Shown here piece after piece: positions 49,914-62,407 of a DNA stretch of 64,000 nt; the first letter of the stretch is position 1; each line of letters opens with the position of its first letter. A program made the position numbers and the translations under genes. This DNA comes from Trichoplax sp. H2 (taxonomy: Eukaryota > Placozoa > Uniplacotomia > Trichoplacea). The notes under the pieces are model-generated. The model was not told the DNA's origin and did not search any database. It saw only the letters and a list, made by a program, of their open reading frames with translations. The stretch lies in NCBI GenBank assembly GCA_003344405.1, contig NOWV01000001.1, positions 1,597,067 to 1,661,066 on the forward strand, in the 5' to 3' direction.

Positions 49914-52595
49914 ATGGCTGATCAAGACGTTTCACTGAATGAGCAATTCCGCAAACGTATTGCTGGCTATATGAAAGTCATTCTCATATGCAATAGTTGT
50001 AAATTAGTTTTATCGATTGGAGCTCTGGTCGTTGCAATTATGATGACAGTAAACTTTCCCTCCATAGCAGCATACTATCACGTGTTTCCGTTGGCCGGTG
50101 CTTCAGTGGTAAGTGTTCGCCATCGTTACCATGCGTATTACGGTAGTTGACCGTGACGATAATGGCGTCATAGTGATGGTGCAATAGTACAGTACAATAA
50201 CGGATCCACCAACAGCTACCTACCTTGAACTTACTGCAAGTGATCAAACTCATTGGCAAAACTACAGTGCAGCAGGAATATGGCTTGCATTCTTTTTGTG
50301 AATTTCATTTCACATAAAATGGAATTTTGCCTTTTTCCTTGCATTTTTTTAGAAGCATTACGAGTACGCGTGTATATGTCATATATACTCAGCACAATTG
50401 GTGCCAATGACTGGACATGATTCACTTTGAGATGTTATGTTTTCAATTACTTGGCGTGGCTGTATAGAGTGTTAGGATCATATCGGATATAGCACAGTAC
50501 TGTACTTTAGATATGAGTATAGGATTTGATTTGAGCCAACTGACTGTAAAGTGAGTAATTTAGACTTGAATTTGAAATAAATATGGATAATATACAATAG
50601 ATATGTTCATATATACTGTAGATATATCTATATCTAGATATTAATTTACAGATTAGCATGCTTGCAATGATTTCGCAAAGGACTCTTTCCTCGGCTTATA
50701 TAACGGGACTCTTTGCAGTCCTTGTGAAATGCGATGTTTATTGGTCTGTGTGTGCTTCAAATTCCATGGTGCGGATACAATGCTGGTCTAAATTCTGTCA
50801 TAGGACGGCTCTCTTTGATGTTGGACCTTTAATAATTAAGCTAATAAAGTACTTAACCTTAGTTAAATCGTCTTTGTTAGTTTTTTCTAAAAGTCTCTAC
50901 AATAATTTACTCAACCGAGCGGTGCAAACCCGATTTGGACTAAATCGGCTATGCGCCGCTCGGTTTTTCACTGATCTTCACCATGAAATACAGTACTACA
51001 TCGGTAGGACTGTTTCAGCGAAGTGTACAATGAATTTAGCGCAAAACAAATGGGGCTAATGCTAATCTACTCATATCTCTCTATACTGGACACTGAGTGT
51101 GCAGTACAGTACTGTATGTATGTTTTATTACTATATTTTGCGTTTCAGATTCGATCGCTAACAAATGTTGGAACAGTCTACTGTACTCTACAGTGTACAG
51201 GATATTGCAAGTTTAAAATATACCTGAGTTTATACTACTAAGCGGACATGGTTAATTAATTTAGGATATTCATATAGATACTTTACCGTTTCCATGTCTT
51301 TCTTTTTAGTAATCTTTGATGTGTATTCCATTGTAACATGATTCTGCTAGTAGTAAATGAAGCAACAGACCAAATTACATACAAAACACTGGTACATTAG
51401 GATGGACGTGGCAGTCTGTTTTGCTGACTCCGAATATTTCAAGCAAATTGCCCCTACCTACAGTGTAGTACAATTGTTGCATATACATTGCAATCAGAAT
51501 AGATGTCAGCTGATACGCAACTATTAGCTCATCAAGCAAAGGAAGCACGAATGACATTTTAGTAAGAAAGCAATTTCTATACTCTGGTACAGTATTTCAT
51601 GGCATATTTATTTAATTATCATTTTTTACGGGTTAATCGTCATGACTACATACAATACTGTACATGCACTAGTTCCGTAGATAACAACAGTCATAGCTTC
51701 CTTGATGCCAGTAAATCTATAATGCTTACGGGGTTTTGTCTAAATATGAAACGGGATTTACCCGACTACTGTTATCTTACTGTGAACTATTGTACTGTAC
51801 AATGTACAGTAGATCCAGCCATTTTGAAATTTAGTCTTTCGTACACCTCGCTGAAACTACGCTGCCGATGCATTATGTCCACTGACCGTATGTGTATTCC
51901 CTCTTAAATTGCAATCTTTTAAAATTTTTTCTCGCAGAGTTGTTATTATCTATTTGGTATCAATAGCTAGTCTTGACGTAACGTGCAGTCATTGCAATTC
52001 TCGGATTTTCATCAACTTTTTTCGTCAATTGTTAATTTTTAGACAATCTTCGCTTCAGCCGCTGTTGTATATGTGTTCATTTCGGAAGAAAGAAAAGAGC
52101 ATTTCATCAGTAATGTAAGAATGTCAATATAATGTAAACTAGCTATCACAACATTTACATCTAACCGTAAATTGATGTATCTTGCAAATCTGATAGGTAA
52201 ACCTATACCTCGTAGGAACAACTGCAGGCGAGATACCGATGGCTATCGCATTTGCTGTAAATTTGCATTATATTTCTACTTCTTATTTGGACAATACACT
52301 GGCTGTAGTGTACGCTGGCATTTATGCCCCTATATCATCTTGTATAGTTGGAACTTCGATATGGATGCAAAGAGTTAAAGCTGTCAAATGGGTAAGTCGT
52401 TTTTGATGCGATTGTAAATCAAAACGGTCTACAAAACTTGAATCGAATTGTGAACATTTTTTGTACATATTTAATAATATAATCATAATCCCTCCGTAGC
52501 TCATGCTGACTAGTTCGGTCAGGAATACTGCTTCTGCAACTGCCGATCGATTCCCGCCAGGATATGGGTTTAGTACTTCTTCGCCTTCTGTCTAA
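49914..52595 (+). CDS. MS4A/CD20-like four-pass membrane protein with PPxY tail, gene 8 (four exons)
   Basis: Exons are 49914-50108, 52043-52114, 52197-52391 and 52500-52595, joined in phase 0, giving about 185 residues. Donors are gtaagt, gtaaga and gtaagt; acceptors read tttag, gatag and cgtag. TM1 (about 21-46, with CKLVLSIGALVV) resembles the same part of gene 9. TM2 (55-75) crosses the first junction as PLAGASV then TIFASAAVVYVF. TM3 (about 99-118) and TM4 (about 123-145) are in exon 3. The short 31-residue tail has one PPGY (173-176), a WW-domain ligand motif, then a Ser-rich end. The start ATG has A at -3 and no upstream ATG in frame. Introns 2 and 3 are only 82 and 108 bases, while intron 1 is 1.9 kb. 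Confidence 0.85.
50913..50965. repeat. Strong GC-rich hairpin in intron 1 of gene 8
   Basis: A perfect ten-base stem AACCGAGCGG/CCGCTCGGTT encloses a second six-base stem CGATTT/AAATCG with a five-base loop. The G+C content is well above its surroundings. It could be a structured RNA element or a fold-back transposon remnant. Confidence 0.7.
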
Positions 52596-55500
52596 CGGAA
52601 TTTATATTTTATCTATCGACTCATTCATTGCTTGTTAATGCTAAGTTTTGAATCATTTCTATGCTGATCAATTAATCAGCGTATAAATATCCAAAGCTTA
52701 CGAATATGATTTGTTAACGTAGAAATGATTTTTCATATTATAACTTGCATCACATTTTGTTTGAAAAATCATGCATAGTACTATATGTATTTTTGGCCGT
52801 ACCACGTTAAATCGCTATAGAAAGATCATCAATCTTATGGATTTTGCCTTGCGAAATAAGGACATTTAATAACTTTTTACCGTTGTAGTTTTACTCGTAG
52901 TTAATGTAGTACGATCCGTTGATTAGTTATTTCATGATAAAGAAAAGCCATATGCGCATGTAGGCGCTTTACTTTTGGTCTTGATATTATTCTCCTATAT
53001 TACAATAAAATCGACATGTTCAATATTCATAACAGCGTGAATAGCAGCATTATAAAATGTACTGCATTATGTACAGTACATTGATAAAATATATTATATT
53101 ACCTCCGTACTTCGGAGCATTGAGTCTACTAGTCTTCGTAATTTGCATAGGAACCAGTCGAACCCTTGCTCGTGATACTTGATATTCTATATGCTTGTAT
53201 TGTAGTTTTACTTTACAGTACATATTACTGTCACTACTGCACCATGACAGATTAGTTGTATAGCCTTAAAAATGAAGTTGCAATCGTAATTATGTAAGTC
53301 TCGGTTTGAAGTAATTTAATGAGGATTTACTATCCATACTATACCACCACAAGCGACCCTGTTACGCACCTAGCTTTATAGATGTGGGTGCGCTTTATAC
53401 GGCCAAACAGAGAGTAGGTGTATGCCAGAAACACAATGTTGCAGCGCTTGACGTTGCTTAAATTTATTGTAATTTAATATGCGATATACTAAAATTATAT
53501 GTAGAAATTTCTATGTGCAATTAGTGGACGTTACTTTAAAATTAGGCCGATAATGCTACGCGGGTTGTATACATATATATACATTTTGTTAGTGACGATA
53601 TACTAGTATCAAATTGGGTAAATTTACATTGAGAGAAGAATTACAAGGATTACCGGAAAGTTCAATTTAGCTGTATGATGATCATCGGCTTGCTCATTAC
53701 GAGAATAGCTATTTTATTGGACTGAAAATGAATGATGGCAAGATCTTATTTTAAGCTATACATAATTTACTAATGTAGAGGCTATTATTATTAATTTATT
53801 CCTACGAGTAAGGAATATCGAAAATTTTTCATTACTATTTAAACTGATTGATAGAGGTAATACCGCATTTGCTAAATGAGTCGAAATAAAATATTTTCTA
53901 TAATATTTGAAGAAACTTTTGAAATTTAGAATTATCACACCAATAGGTGTTACAATGGATTATAAAGATAACGGGCATCATGCATTAAATTTAAAGTTAG
54001 GTATAGCATATAGATTACTCTGTATTACAAATAAACAAATATATATACATGCTTGGTAAATACAGTTATAAAGCCTTTATAGTAAAATACTACGACAGAG
54101 AATATCGTTCCTGGTACTCTCTATAAATTAAAAAGATGATATATTATAGTATACTGTACATTTCATGATATCTTTCTTTTATTTTCATAGACTATCAAAG
54201 AACTTAAATCGTCAGATAAAAAATATATTATCTACAATAACATAGTAGTAAACGAAAATAAACCTTTTGCTATATTTGTAAAGCAGATTTCGTCATAGCT
54301 ATCGGTAATAGATCAATTCCTAACTAGAATAGTTTTACTTTCACCGGTATGGCTATTACAGTATAATGGATAGCGGCAGGTAAAACCTCTATTTTCTGCT
54401 GACTATAAGCCGTAGCAATGATATGAATCAGATGGACAATATTAAATATTTGTTATAATCTGTCGATAAAATCTGAGTTAGTCTCTAAGTATAGAAACTT
54501 TCTTTCAATTTAAGATTTACATTTATAGTAACTATAATGCGTAATGTTCTGAATAAGTGACTAACTTAAGATAAAACACGGAAAATCAACAGATTTATCA
54601 AACAAATAAAATTGTAATAACACTAGGATTAGTAGAGCACTTACAAAGATTATGCTTTTGAAGAAAAATTTCTATAGTTTAATGTAACTAGATAGAATCA
54701 TCCTTGCCATAAAACTGCTTAAAAGTAAGGGAAATTTGAAAACATTGTTAATTAGTCAGATGGCTTTAATCCGTTTTGGATGCTCATTAGGTACTTCTAA
54801 CACCTACAGTACTTAGTTTTCGTCGTAGTTTTTCCGCAACAGAATCGAGTAATCAATTAATTCTTAAAGTATAATATTGTTATTAACATGAGATTCAAGT
54901 TATCCATTTTAAAATACGCCAGGAAAAACTTGATGACACTAGTTTGATCAAATCTAGGGATGTTACATTGGATTAGAAACTTAATGGAAAGGTAATTTAT
55001 AAGTTACTGCAAGTAATAGCATGGTTTATACTAATAGTATAACTGAAATGTGAATTATAAATTATTCAAATAAATTAATCTCTATTATAAAATTCTCTTA
55101 ATTGTAATAATCGAACACACTAAGCTTTATCTTATAAGCAGAAATTAAGCCTGCAGTACATTTACATAGATATTGTTTTGATTAATTAATAACAATTGGA
55201 GCAATCAACGCTTTACCGTAGAATTTGACTATGGATGTTATTTTCTGACTCGGTAAATAATAAAGAAATAGAATTGCCAAGTTCGGAGAATTACCAGATT
55301 AACTATGTGTATGATTATGATTTAATATTTCAAAGATTTCTTGATGTAAAATTTGATGGAAACCTTTTACGTACTGTATTTCCTTTCATTTATAATTGAG
55401 AAAAAATCTTCTTTCACGATGAATTAAGGTATCCAATGTTTATATCAGCATGTTGAAAGTCTACATCATGATGATGTTGAATTATAGTTAGTTCATACTC

Positions 55501-56708
55501 AAAATTGATAAACTTTTATGCAAATCGTTATTAGCTTAGTTACTTAATCAGTTAGTACTCTGGATTACTGTATGCAATTGCAACAAGTAGTTACACACAA
55601 AGATATAGTGTATACGAGTTCTTTTCAAAGTTATTTATATTCATCTATTTTGAGCCTCCCGATTATTTGTCGAATACTCTTATTGAAATATAATCCTGCA
55701 ATCCCTTATATTCTACTTCCATATGATGCGAGTATATAATTTTAATTCTCAAATGCTTATACTTCGAACTTGTAGTAAGCTATAGAAAGGATATTATCCA
55801 TATTTATCACATTTGTGATCCCATAACGGGGAAGTAACATTTTATACTCGTATTTCTATTTTCAGTCGCAACCTGTATCGCATTTAAACAGAAAGTTCGA
55901 TAGAATTGCATAAGTAGATTCCACGATTTTTTGTTTTATTTGTACTTTGCAGTAGATTTATTACTCTTCAAGTACAGTCTATTACTTTAACCTCAGCAAT
56001 TATTAATAGATGCAGCTAATAAATACGGTCATAAAAATACAGAAATAGGATGTCTATAGCTCTTAATGAAGTAACCATGGCAATATTGATTCAATTTATT
56101 TATTGAACGTACAGTATTATCAATCAACTGCATTTAGCCTATTGAAATTACAAACATGATGATTTGTCTACACATGATATTTGCATACGGTATGCATAAT
56201 TATTTTGTCAGTCTACCCATAGCATGTCGTTAGTGTTGAGTTTAGGCTTCTGTAAAGCACTAAACCACCTCTGAGCGCATGGCTTTCACTCTACACTAGT
56301 ACATTAGAATCCAGTCATCATTCTGCTATTAATAAATAAGACACTATTTCGAGTTTTCGTCGGAGGCCTTTCTTGCTATCGTATATTTTAATCTCTAGCA
56401 ATTCGTTAAGCTGTCATTAAGAGAACGTTTTATACGGTGCTTGACTTCTTGATTATCGCTTGATTCTATTTTCGGTAGGCTGATTAAAATTATTGATCAA
56501 AGATTTTCCGTAAACATTTTAAACACAAACTCAGCAGCTACTAGCTAGCTATAAATAGTAATTCCAATTACAATAATGCAATCATGTAGCTCAACTTTAA
56601 TAGCAATTTAGACTCAAGATTTATGAATACATTTATTATTAAATATTTCTGCCGTCTAATAATTATAATTTGTTTCTTATACGTTTTACTAGGCCGTAAA
56701 ATCGAAAA
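52596..56708. other. Intergenic region between genes 8 and 9
   Basis: Mostly AT-rich DNA. It includes the dispersed repeat copy at 53575-53789. An AATAAA at 53004-53009 is about 410 bases past the gene 8 stop. No family exon or other coding frame stands out. Confidence 0.55.
53575..53789 (+). repeat. Highly similar dispersed repeat, copy 2
   Basis: Near-identical partner of 47807-48021, in the same orientation. It is out of order with respect to the larger gene 7/gene 9 block duplication, so it moved or was copied separately. Confidence 0.85.
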
Positions 56709-58972
56709 ATGCCCTCTCCTGTCGTTATAAATGCAACCGATTTTTACACTCGATATCGGTTGCAGTTAGATAGCATTCGCAATTTTAGCATACTTAAGTT
56801 GCTCTTTTCAATCGGCTGTCTAATATGTTGTATTCTGTTGGCTACTTTCTTCACATTTTACTTTGATAACGCTTTTATTATAGTTCCTTTTATTGGTTGT
56901 AGCATAGTAAGTAATTATGATAACTAAAATTATTTTATTTTAATGACATCGAACGACTCTCTTATTAAATAATTACTACGGTTCGATGTCGATATTCAAA
57001 AAGAGCCAATTGCAGCCACAAGCTTTTAAAATGAATCTGTAGGCTACGGATTTTGCATTATAAACTTACACGTACTGTATGATATTACTACAAGCGTATT
57101 CTCGAATGTGCTAGAACTGTTTCGGTGACATAGCTCTTAAATCTTTGATTTATTTATGTTAACCAGACCTTGCAAATTAACTTTAATAGTATCGTATTAG
57201 ATAGTGATTCGTTAAATAAAATGTTGGTGCCTTAACAATGACATACAACGCAAATAAGTACTTGAATGTATCGAATTGTACTAGACGTGTGAGTGTATCC
57301 ATTTCTCTTAACGTAATTTCGGTACAATCTATAGTCATTATGATTTTATAAGTCTTCATGCAGCCAATTTAGTCGATTAAGATCTGTTTAACACATTTGT
57401 AATTACTAAAGTTACATTATAGGGTGTGTATATACTATGATATGATCATTATTGACTATAAACTAATGACAGAAAAACGCTAAATTTTTATGTTTTAGAC
57501 TATTCTTTCTTCCATCATGAACGCTTATATTTTCTCAGCAAAAACCCGCCTTGGTACTTTCTTGAGTAACGTAAGTAACTAATAATTTGTAGCATATGTT
57601 CTTAATATCTTCAAGCTATCATATGTATATTTTACTGTTTTAAACAAGGCAATAATTATCATTAATTAATTTATCACCATAAAGTATCGTCATGTTTACT
57701 GTAACATGGTTTTATCGGAGATAAAGTTAACCCTTTCCAATTTACTCATATATATTTCGTAAGTAATCGACTATAGGAATCCTACATTAGCTCCTATACC
57801 TGAAGATTAATACGAATACAGTTGATCATTTCGTTATTTTGACCGCATCAATTTTGCTTAAAATAAGGATTTTATTTTATCCATTACAACTTGTTTTTAA
57901 CCAACATTATAGATAACGATTTGTTACGTATCTTAATTTACATCATCTGATTATCTTGTAATAGATTCTTTAAGTAGAGATGATTCACTCACTAACTCTA
58001 GCCTATTAAATTAATCGATTTTGTACAAGTTTGATAATGTCTGTGTTGGCAAAAATTCGGCTTTAATTTTTAATAATTACGTTATGATATAAAATAAATT
58101 TGATTGCAGTACAGAAACTACTTAAATTTACGATAAGTATATTTTTGATCGGTTGAAATATGATCACTACTCTTACATTTAATTATTTCTCTTCACCTAT
58201 AATAATCCTATATTAGATAGTACCGCAGCATTTTTTTCTTAGAGAATCACAATCGTTTAAATCTTTTAAATTAAATTTTATGTTTTTACTTGGTCATAAG
58301 CCGGCAGGATACCGATATTTCATTGCTGCACTTGATCTTCCTCTTGCAGTGGCTTTTGGCATGTATGTTTACTTATGTATTAATGCGCCAAGTGACAACA
58401 GGATAAAGCCAACAATTGTCAGTTTTACAGTTCTCGCCTTCTTAGCACTGTTATCGGCAGGCTATTTCGAGACAACTATGAGAAGTGTATACATCTCGGC
58501 ATATGTAAGTATGGCAGTGTTTCCTTTATAAAAACGGTACATGGTGATATATTAGAAAGTATTGAATGCATTGCTAGGTATAATATACGCATTTTTCAAA
58601 TACTCGTATATGACCAAGAATTATCATTTTATGGAGAATGACTTTCTGTGACATAATATTTTAAAGCAAAGTTATCCTGGATAATCATGATTCACTATTA
58701 AGTGAGGTATTTTTATTGTCCTTGAATTATAGCTAAGAGCAGTTCAGATACGGAATCGCAGAAATCAGCGTCGTTCTCGAAATACTAATACGCCTACCAA
58801 TACCAATGCAAATGTTGAAAGTAGTTATGTTGACAATTATAGTAATCCTCCGGTCGCTAACCCGAATGCAATGCCGTCTCGATCTGCAGTTGACGAGCCA
58901 CCAACAGCCCCTATGGATCTGCCGCCATATGATGATGATGATGATGATGATGTGAAGCCATTAGTTCCATAA
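56709..58972 (+). CDS. MS4A/CD20-like four-pass membrane protein with LPxY and poly-Asp tail, gene 9 (four exons)
   Basis: Exons are 56709-56906, 57499-57570, 58301-58504 and 58733-58972, joined in phase 0, giving about 237 residues. All donors are gtaagt; acceptors read tttag, the weaker ataag, and atag. TM1 is about 28-50; TM2 (54-73) runs through IIVPFIGCSI. Exon 3 starts PAGYRY and holds TM3 (99-117, with LPLAVAFGMYVYL) and TM4 (126-144). The tail opens with a strongly basic segment (RNRRNQRRSR), then Asn/Thr/Pro-rich sequence, an LPPY (221-224) that fits the LPxY class of WW ligand, and seven Asp residues (225-231) encoded by a (GAT)n run. Gene 7 is its closest relative. The choice of acceptor at 58300 follows the gene 7 boundary, where the exon begins P(V/A)GYRY. 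Confidence 0.86.
58931..58952 (+). repeat. Coding (GAT)n microsatellite in the gene 9 tail
   Basis: Seven consecutive GAT codons encode the poly-Asp run after the LPPY motif. Such tracts vary in length by slippage; here each step would add or remove one Asp without shifting the frame. Confidence 0.8.
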
Positions 58973-58979
58973 ATGCGCT

Positions 58980-58985
58980 AATAAA
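58980..58985 (+). promoter_or_regulatory. Candidate polyadenylation signal of gene 9
   Basis: AATAAA begins eight bases after the stop codon of gene 9. If used, the 3' UTR would be only a few tens of bases long. Confidence 0.5.
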
Positions 58986-59243
58986 ATGTAGAGAGATATA
59001 GATTAATACAACTTCATAGCTGCTATTGGTATTTATATATGCAATAATAAATTAATAGTGTCTGACTGTAATTTCTAAATTGACTATTAAATTCACTGAT
59101 AACTTAAAGAGTTATCTAGTAAAATAGTATGTTAAAAATTAAAACGAATATTTAGTGTCTAGTTGATTTTAATTGCTTAATAACCACTAAAGACGTGATA
59201 GCCGGTAATGGATAGAGATTATATCAGCTGTTATGCTCAGTGT

Positions 59244-59565
59244 AGGATACGATACTGATGGTAGTTTAGATGTAGTTGTAGATATTTTGTTTCTAGCGAT
59301 ATACGTAATACAGTATTTCAATGTTAAATAACTATATATTATTGCAAGCGCTGTTCATATTTAATATGGTACTAGTTGAGATGTTAGTATAATAAGTATA
59401 ATTAAGTCTAATGTAGCTCGGTAGCGATAAGCAAGTCATTATTTACGGTTAATTATTTGAGGACCGCGTGTAAGGGAGTACATTTGTTTAAGTGTTCTTC
59501 TTCTCTGTAAGAGCTACCAGCCGTGAGATATAACTGTAAATAAAAACCCATTTCATGGTAACAGA
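59244..59565 (+). repeat. Diverged segmental repeat, copy near gene 9
   Basis: Counterpart of 45920-46270 in the same orientation and at the same relative place after the paralogous gene. Confidence 0.75.
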
Positions 59566-59976
59566 AAGGAGATTAAAATATTTGAGAAAGATACAGCTAT
59601 GGTTATTCTACTATATAAGACCCAGCTCGAGTATTGGTATTTAATAAATACAATAACAATAAATAACGTATGTTAAGTACGCGTAATATAAATTCGCTCA
59701 CTTATTTTTGTAAGTTAAGGAAAGTCGAATATAGGAAAGGTACTGTGCTACATTTTACTGTAATTAAGCTTGCCGTATTGTACTGTGTCACTATCCTCAA
59801 ACCACGAACAGTAACTCGTAATTAATTAATACTAGTGCAAACTCCCGTCGCTTTACTGACGGTTTACGATAATGTGCTCATTTAACAGAGGTTCAGTAAC
59901 TATCAGATCGCTGACTAACGAACATTATCCTCTTAGAAATACTTTTTGTAATATGATATATAGCAATCAAAAATAA

Positions 59977-60540
59977 CCGGGACAGGGGAACTATAGTAGG
60001 GTAACACTACGAATTGCAAGAGAGCAATAGAACTAAGAGTACCTACTGATGTGTATCAATCACTTTTCAAATTTCGTTAAGTAACTTTCGTATTAGTATG
60101 TTTACCGAATAAGGATGGTTACTATATACAGTATAGAAATCAAAAGTAATTGGGACAGGGGAACTACAGTAGGATAACACTACGAATTGCAAGAGAGCAA
60201 TAGAACTAATAGTACCTACTGATGTGTATCAATCACTTCTACCTTCTCAATAATATTTACATAAATCCTACAGATCATTCATTTCTATACCAATTCAAAT
60301 TTCGTTAAGTAACTTTCATATTAGTAATCGGGACAGGGGAACTACAGTAGGATAACACTACGAATTGTAAGAGAGCAATAGAACTAATAGTACTGATGTG
60401 TATCAATCACTTCTACCTTCTCAATAATATTCACATAAACCCTACAGATCATTCATTTCTATACCAATTCAAATTTCGTTAAGTAACTTTCGTATTAGTA
60501 TGTTTACTGAATAAGGATGGTTGCTATATACGGTATTAAT
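59977..60540 (+). repeat. Three-copy tandem repeat of about 175 bases
   Basis: Copies start near 59977, 60150 and 60328 with the word gggacaggggaacta. Each contains aacactacgaattg, gagagcaatagaacta and actgatgtgtatcaatcact. Copies two and three share an additional piece (taccttctcaataatatt). It is noncoding as far as I can see and is absent from the corresponding place after gene 7. Confidence 0.88.
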
Positions 60541-61548
60541 GCTATGTTAAGGTTGGTGAGCGAAACTTTCAAATATACGTTTATGGTCAATTTCTTAATA
60601 AAATTAACAGATAGTATTATCATTCGATATTATATATATCCTAGTAACAGTAATATACTATGCTATATTAAGATTAGTTAATGGTCCAGAGCACATTATG
60701 ATAACTAATGTACAGTGATGGACATACCAAGTTAAGATTAGCAGGTACTGTAAGATATCTACAGTGCGGTAGAATGTCCTTCGTACTGTGGTCAATTCTA
60801 TACCAATCATTATAATGTGTCTAAGGATCGCTGTCGTATGCAAGCAAAGCTTGCTCTGTCGATAACAACCGTTATAAGAAAATGTAACAATCAAAATGGC
60901 TGTATAGAAAACTCTATAAAGATTCTATGTTTATTCAATTTTCATCAGAATATTACATGAAATCAAAATTTAAAGGCCCAGTGGCCACCCTTAGCGATAT
61001 AACGAATACTATTTTAATAATCAGTACTCTGCAGAAATTACTACCTTAGAGCTATTCGTTTTACATGAAGAAATCTTTAGGTTAAAAGTACTGTAAGAAT
61101 CTTATACTGACCTATTGAAATGAACCCATAATCAGAGTCATTTAACAGTAGTATAAATACCCCCGCGCTGCTCATTTCAAGGGACGGTGGGTGGGATAAG
61201 TTATCTTTTCTGTAAGTTATTCTCATGGAAATTATGAATAACTATGTGAACATCGTTGTTATAATTTACTCATGCGATTGTAGATTGATTCCTTCACAAA
61301 TCTGATTAATGAATTAGATTCTTTTTTGAGTTTCAAGCCTTTTTCTTTCGTATTACAGTAAAATTTATTTATTTATTTATTACTCACTTCTAAGCGTAGG
61401 TATGAGAAGTACTGATATTAACGAACAGTAAATTTAACATGAACTAACAAGTTTACCTACTGAGTATAATTTTACTGTAAAGAAACTTTTGAATATTTTT
61501 ATTTCAGTGTACTGTAAGTGGAGAGGTGATCAATATCGAACCCTGTAA

Positions 61549-61850
61549 TGAGGGGGGGGGGGAGTTTATGTGTTGTTGTAATTGGATGGGTATATCCTTA
61601 GTATGATATGAGAGAGATTCTAAAGGAAGAAGAGATCCTTTATTTAGACATAGAGGAGATCATAAGCGTACTCTAAGCAGGAATAGGACAAGGTAGACAA
61701 TTGTGAGACATGCAATGAGATAAGAATTGAGTAATGCATGAATTATCTTATAGAAGTGTATAACTATTTATACAGTAGTGTGCTGCCCTATAGGACTCTA
61801 CTACAAGACATATCGTAGTTACAACTTTACATGAAGTACATAATATTACA
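61549..61850. mobile_element. Insertion-like segment of about 300 bases
   Basis: This segment interrupts the duplicated sequence that is continuous at 48170-48365. The bases at its two edges, accctgta and accctata, resemble a short target-site duplication. It opens with a run of about ten G. No terminal inverted repeat or coding frame was seen; a short nonautonomous element is the likely explanation. Confidence 0.4.
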
Positions 61851-62340
61851 GACCCTATAGTATTTCGCTTTCATTATAAAACACTAATAATACGCAATGA
61901 TCACAATTTTCAACAAAAGTTGCTTAGATAACTTAGATAGCAAATCTTACATCTTGTAAAATTACTTTATGACACCAGACATACAAAATTGAGTCGGGTG
62001 AATGAATCTATTGCTAAATACACTGGATGATATGCAGTGCTATGATTTATTTACAAGTTCTTCGATGGTATTTAAGTCAAGCGCTTTATACGTATGGTTT
62101 TAAGCCTAAAATTAACAAGCTTTCATGAATGTTTGGAATAGTATTACAGTTCGTAACGATTTGTTTTAATATCCAATTCATAGTGTAGTGACTCTATTAA
62201 CAATCATCAAGGTTTTAAATATTGTTAGAGTACCTTATAAGTTCTACGAAATGGTCACATCAGATATTTATGTACTTGTGTCTAAAAATGCCTATTGGAG
62301 TAACTAAGTTCGTAGCTGAGTCTGATTAATCCGCTGTAGA

Positions 62341-62407
62341 TATTGGCGTAGCGGCCAGTGGATTACCACAAGAATATGCATTTAATACTGCTTCACCCTC
62401 AATTTAG
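62341..62407 (+). pseudogene. Relic tail exon similar to the end of gene 8
   Basis: The frame ending at the stop 62405-62407 reads LPQEYAFNTASPSI, lined up with FPPGYGFSTSSPSV at the end of gene 8, including the position of the stop. By my count 33 of the 48 last bases agree. A ctgtag acceptor precedes it, but in phase 1 rather than the family's phase 0, and the PPxY is changed to PQEY. No other exons of this copy were recognised, so it is probably a remnant. Confidence 0.4.

Noticed and set aside
49392-49938. Several open frames on both strands across the palindromic repeat
   Set aside because: They are translations of CTGTAC-type repeats (Cys-Thr-Val and Tyr-Cys-Thr patterns) and share no splice signals with gene 8.
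53140-53175. B-box-like gggttcgactgg on the minus strand
   Set aside because: No A box or acceptor stem at the proper distance, so it is not a tRNA gene.
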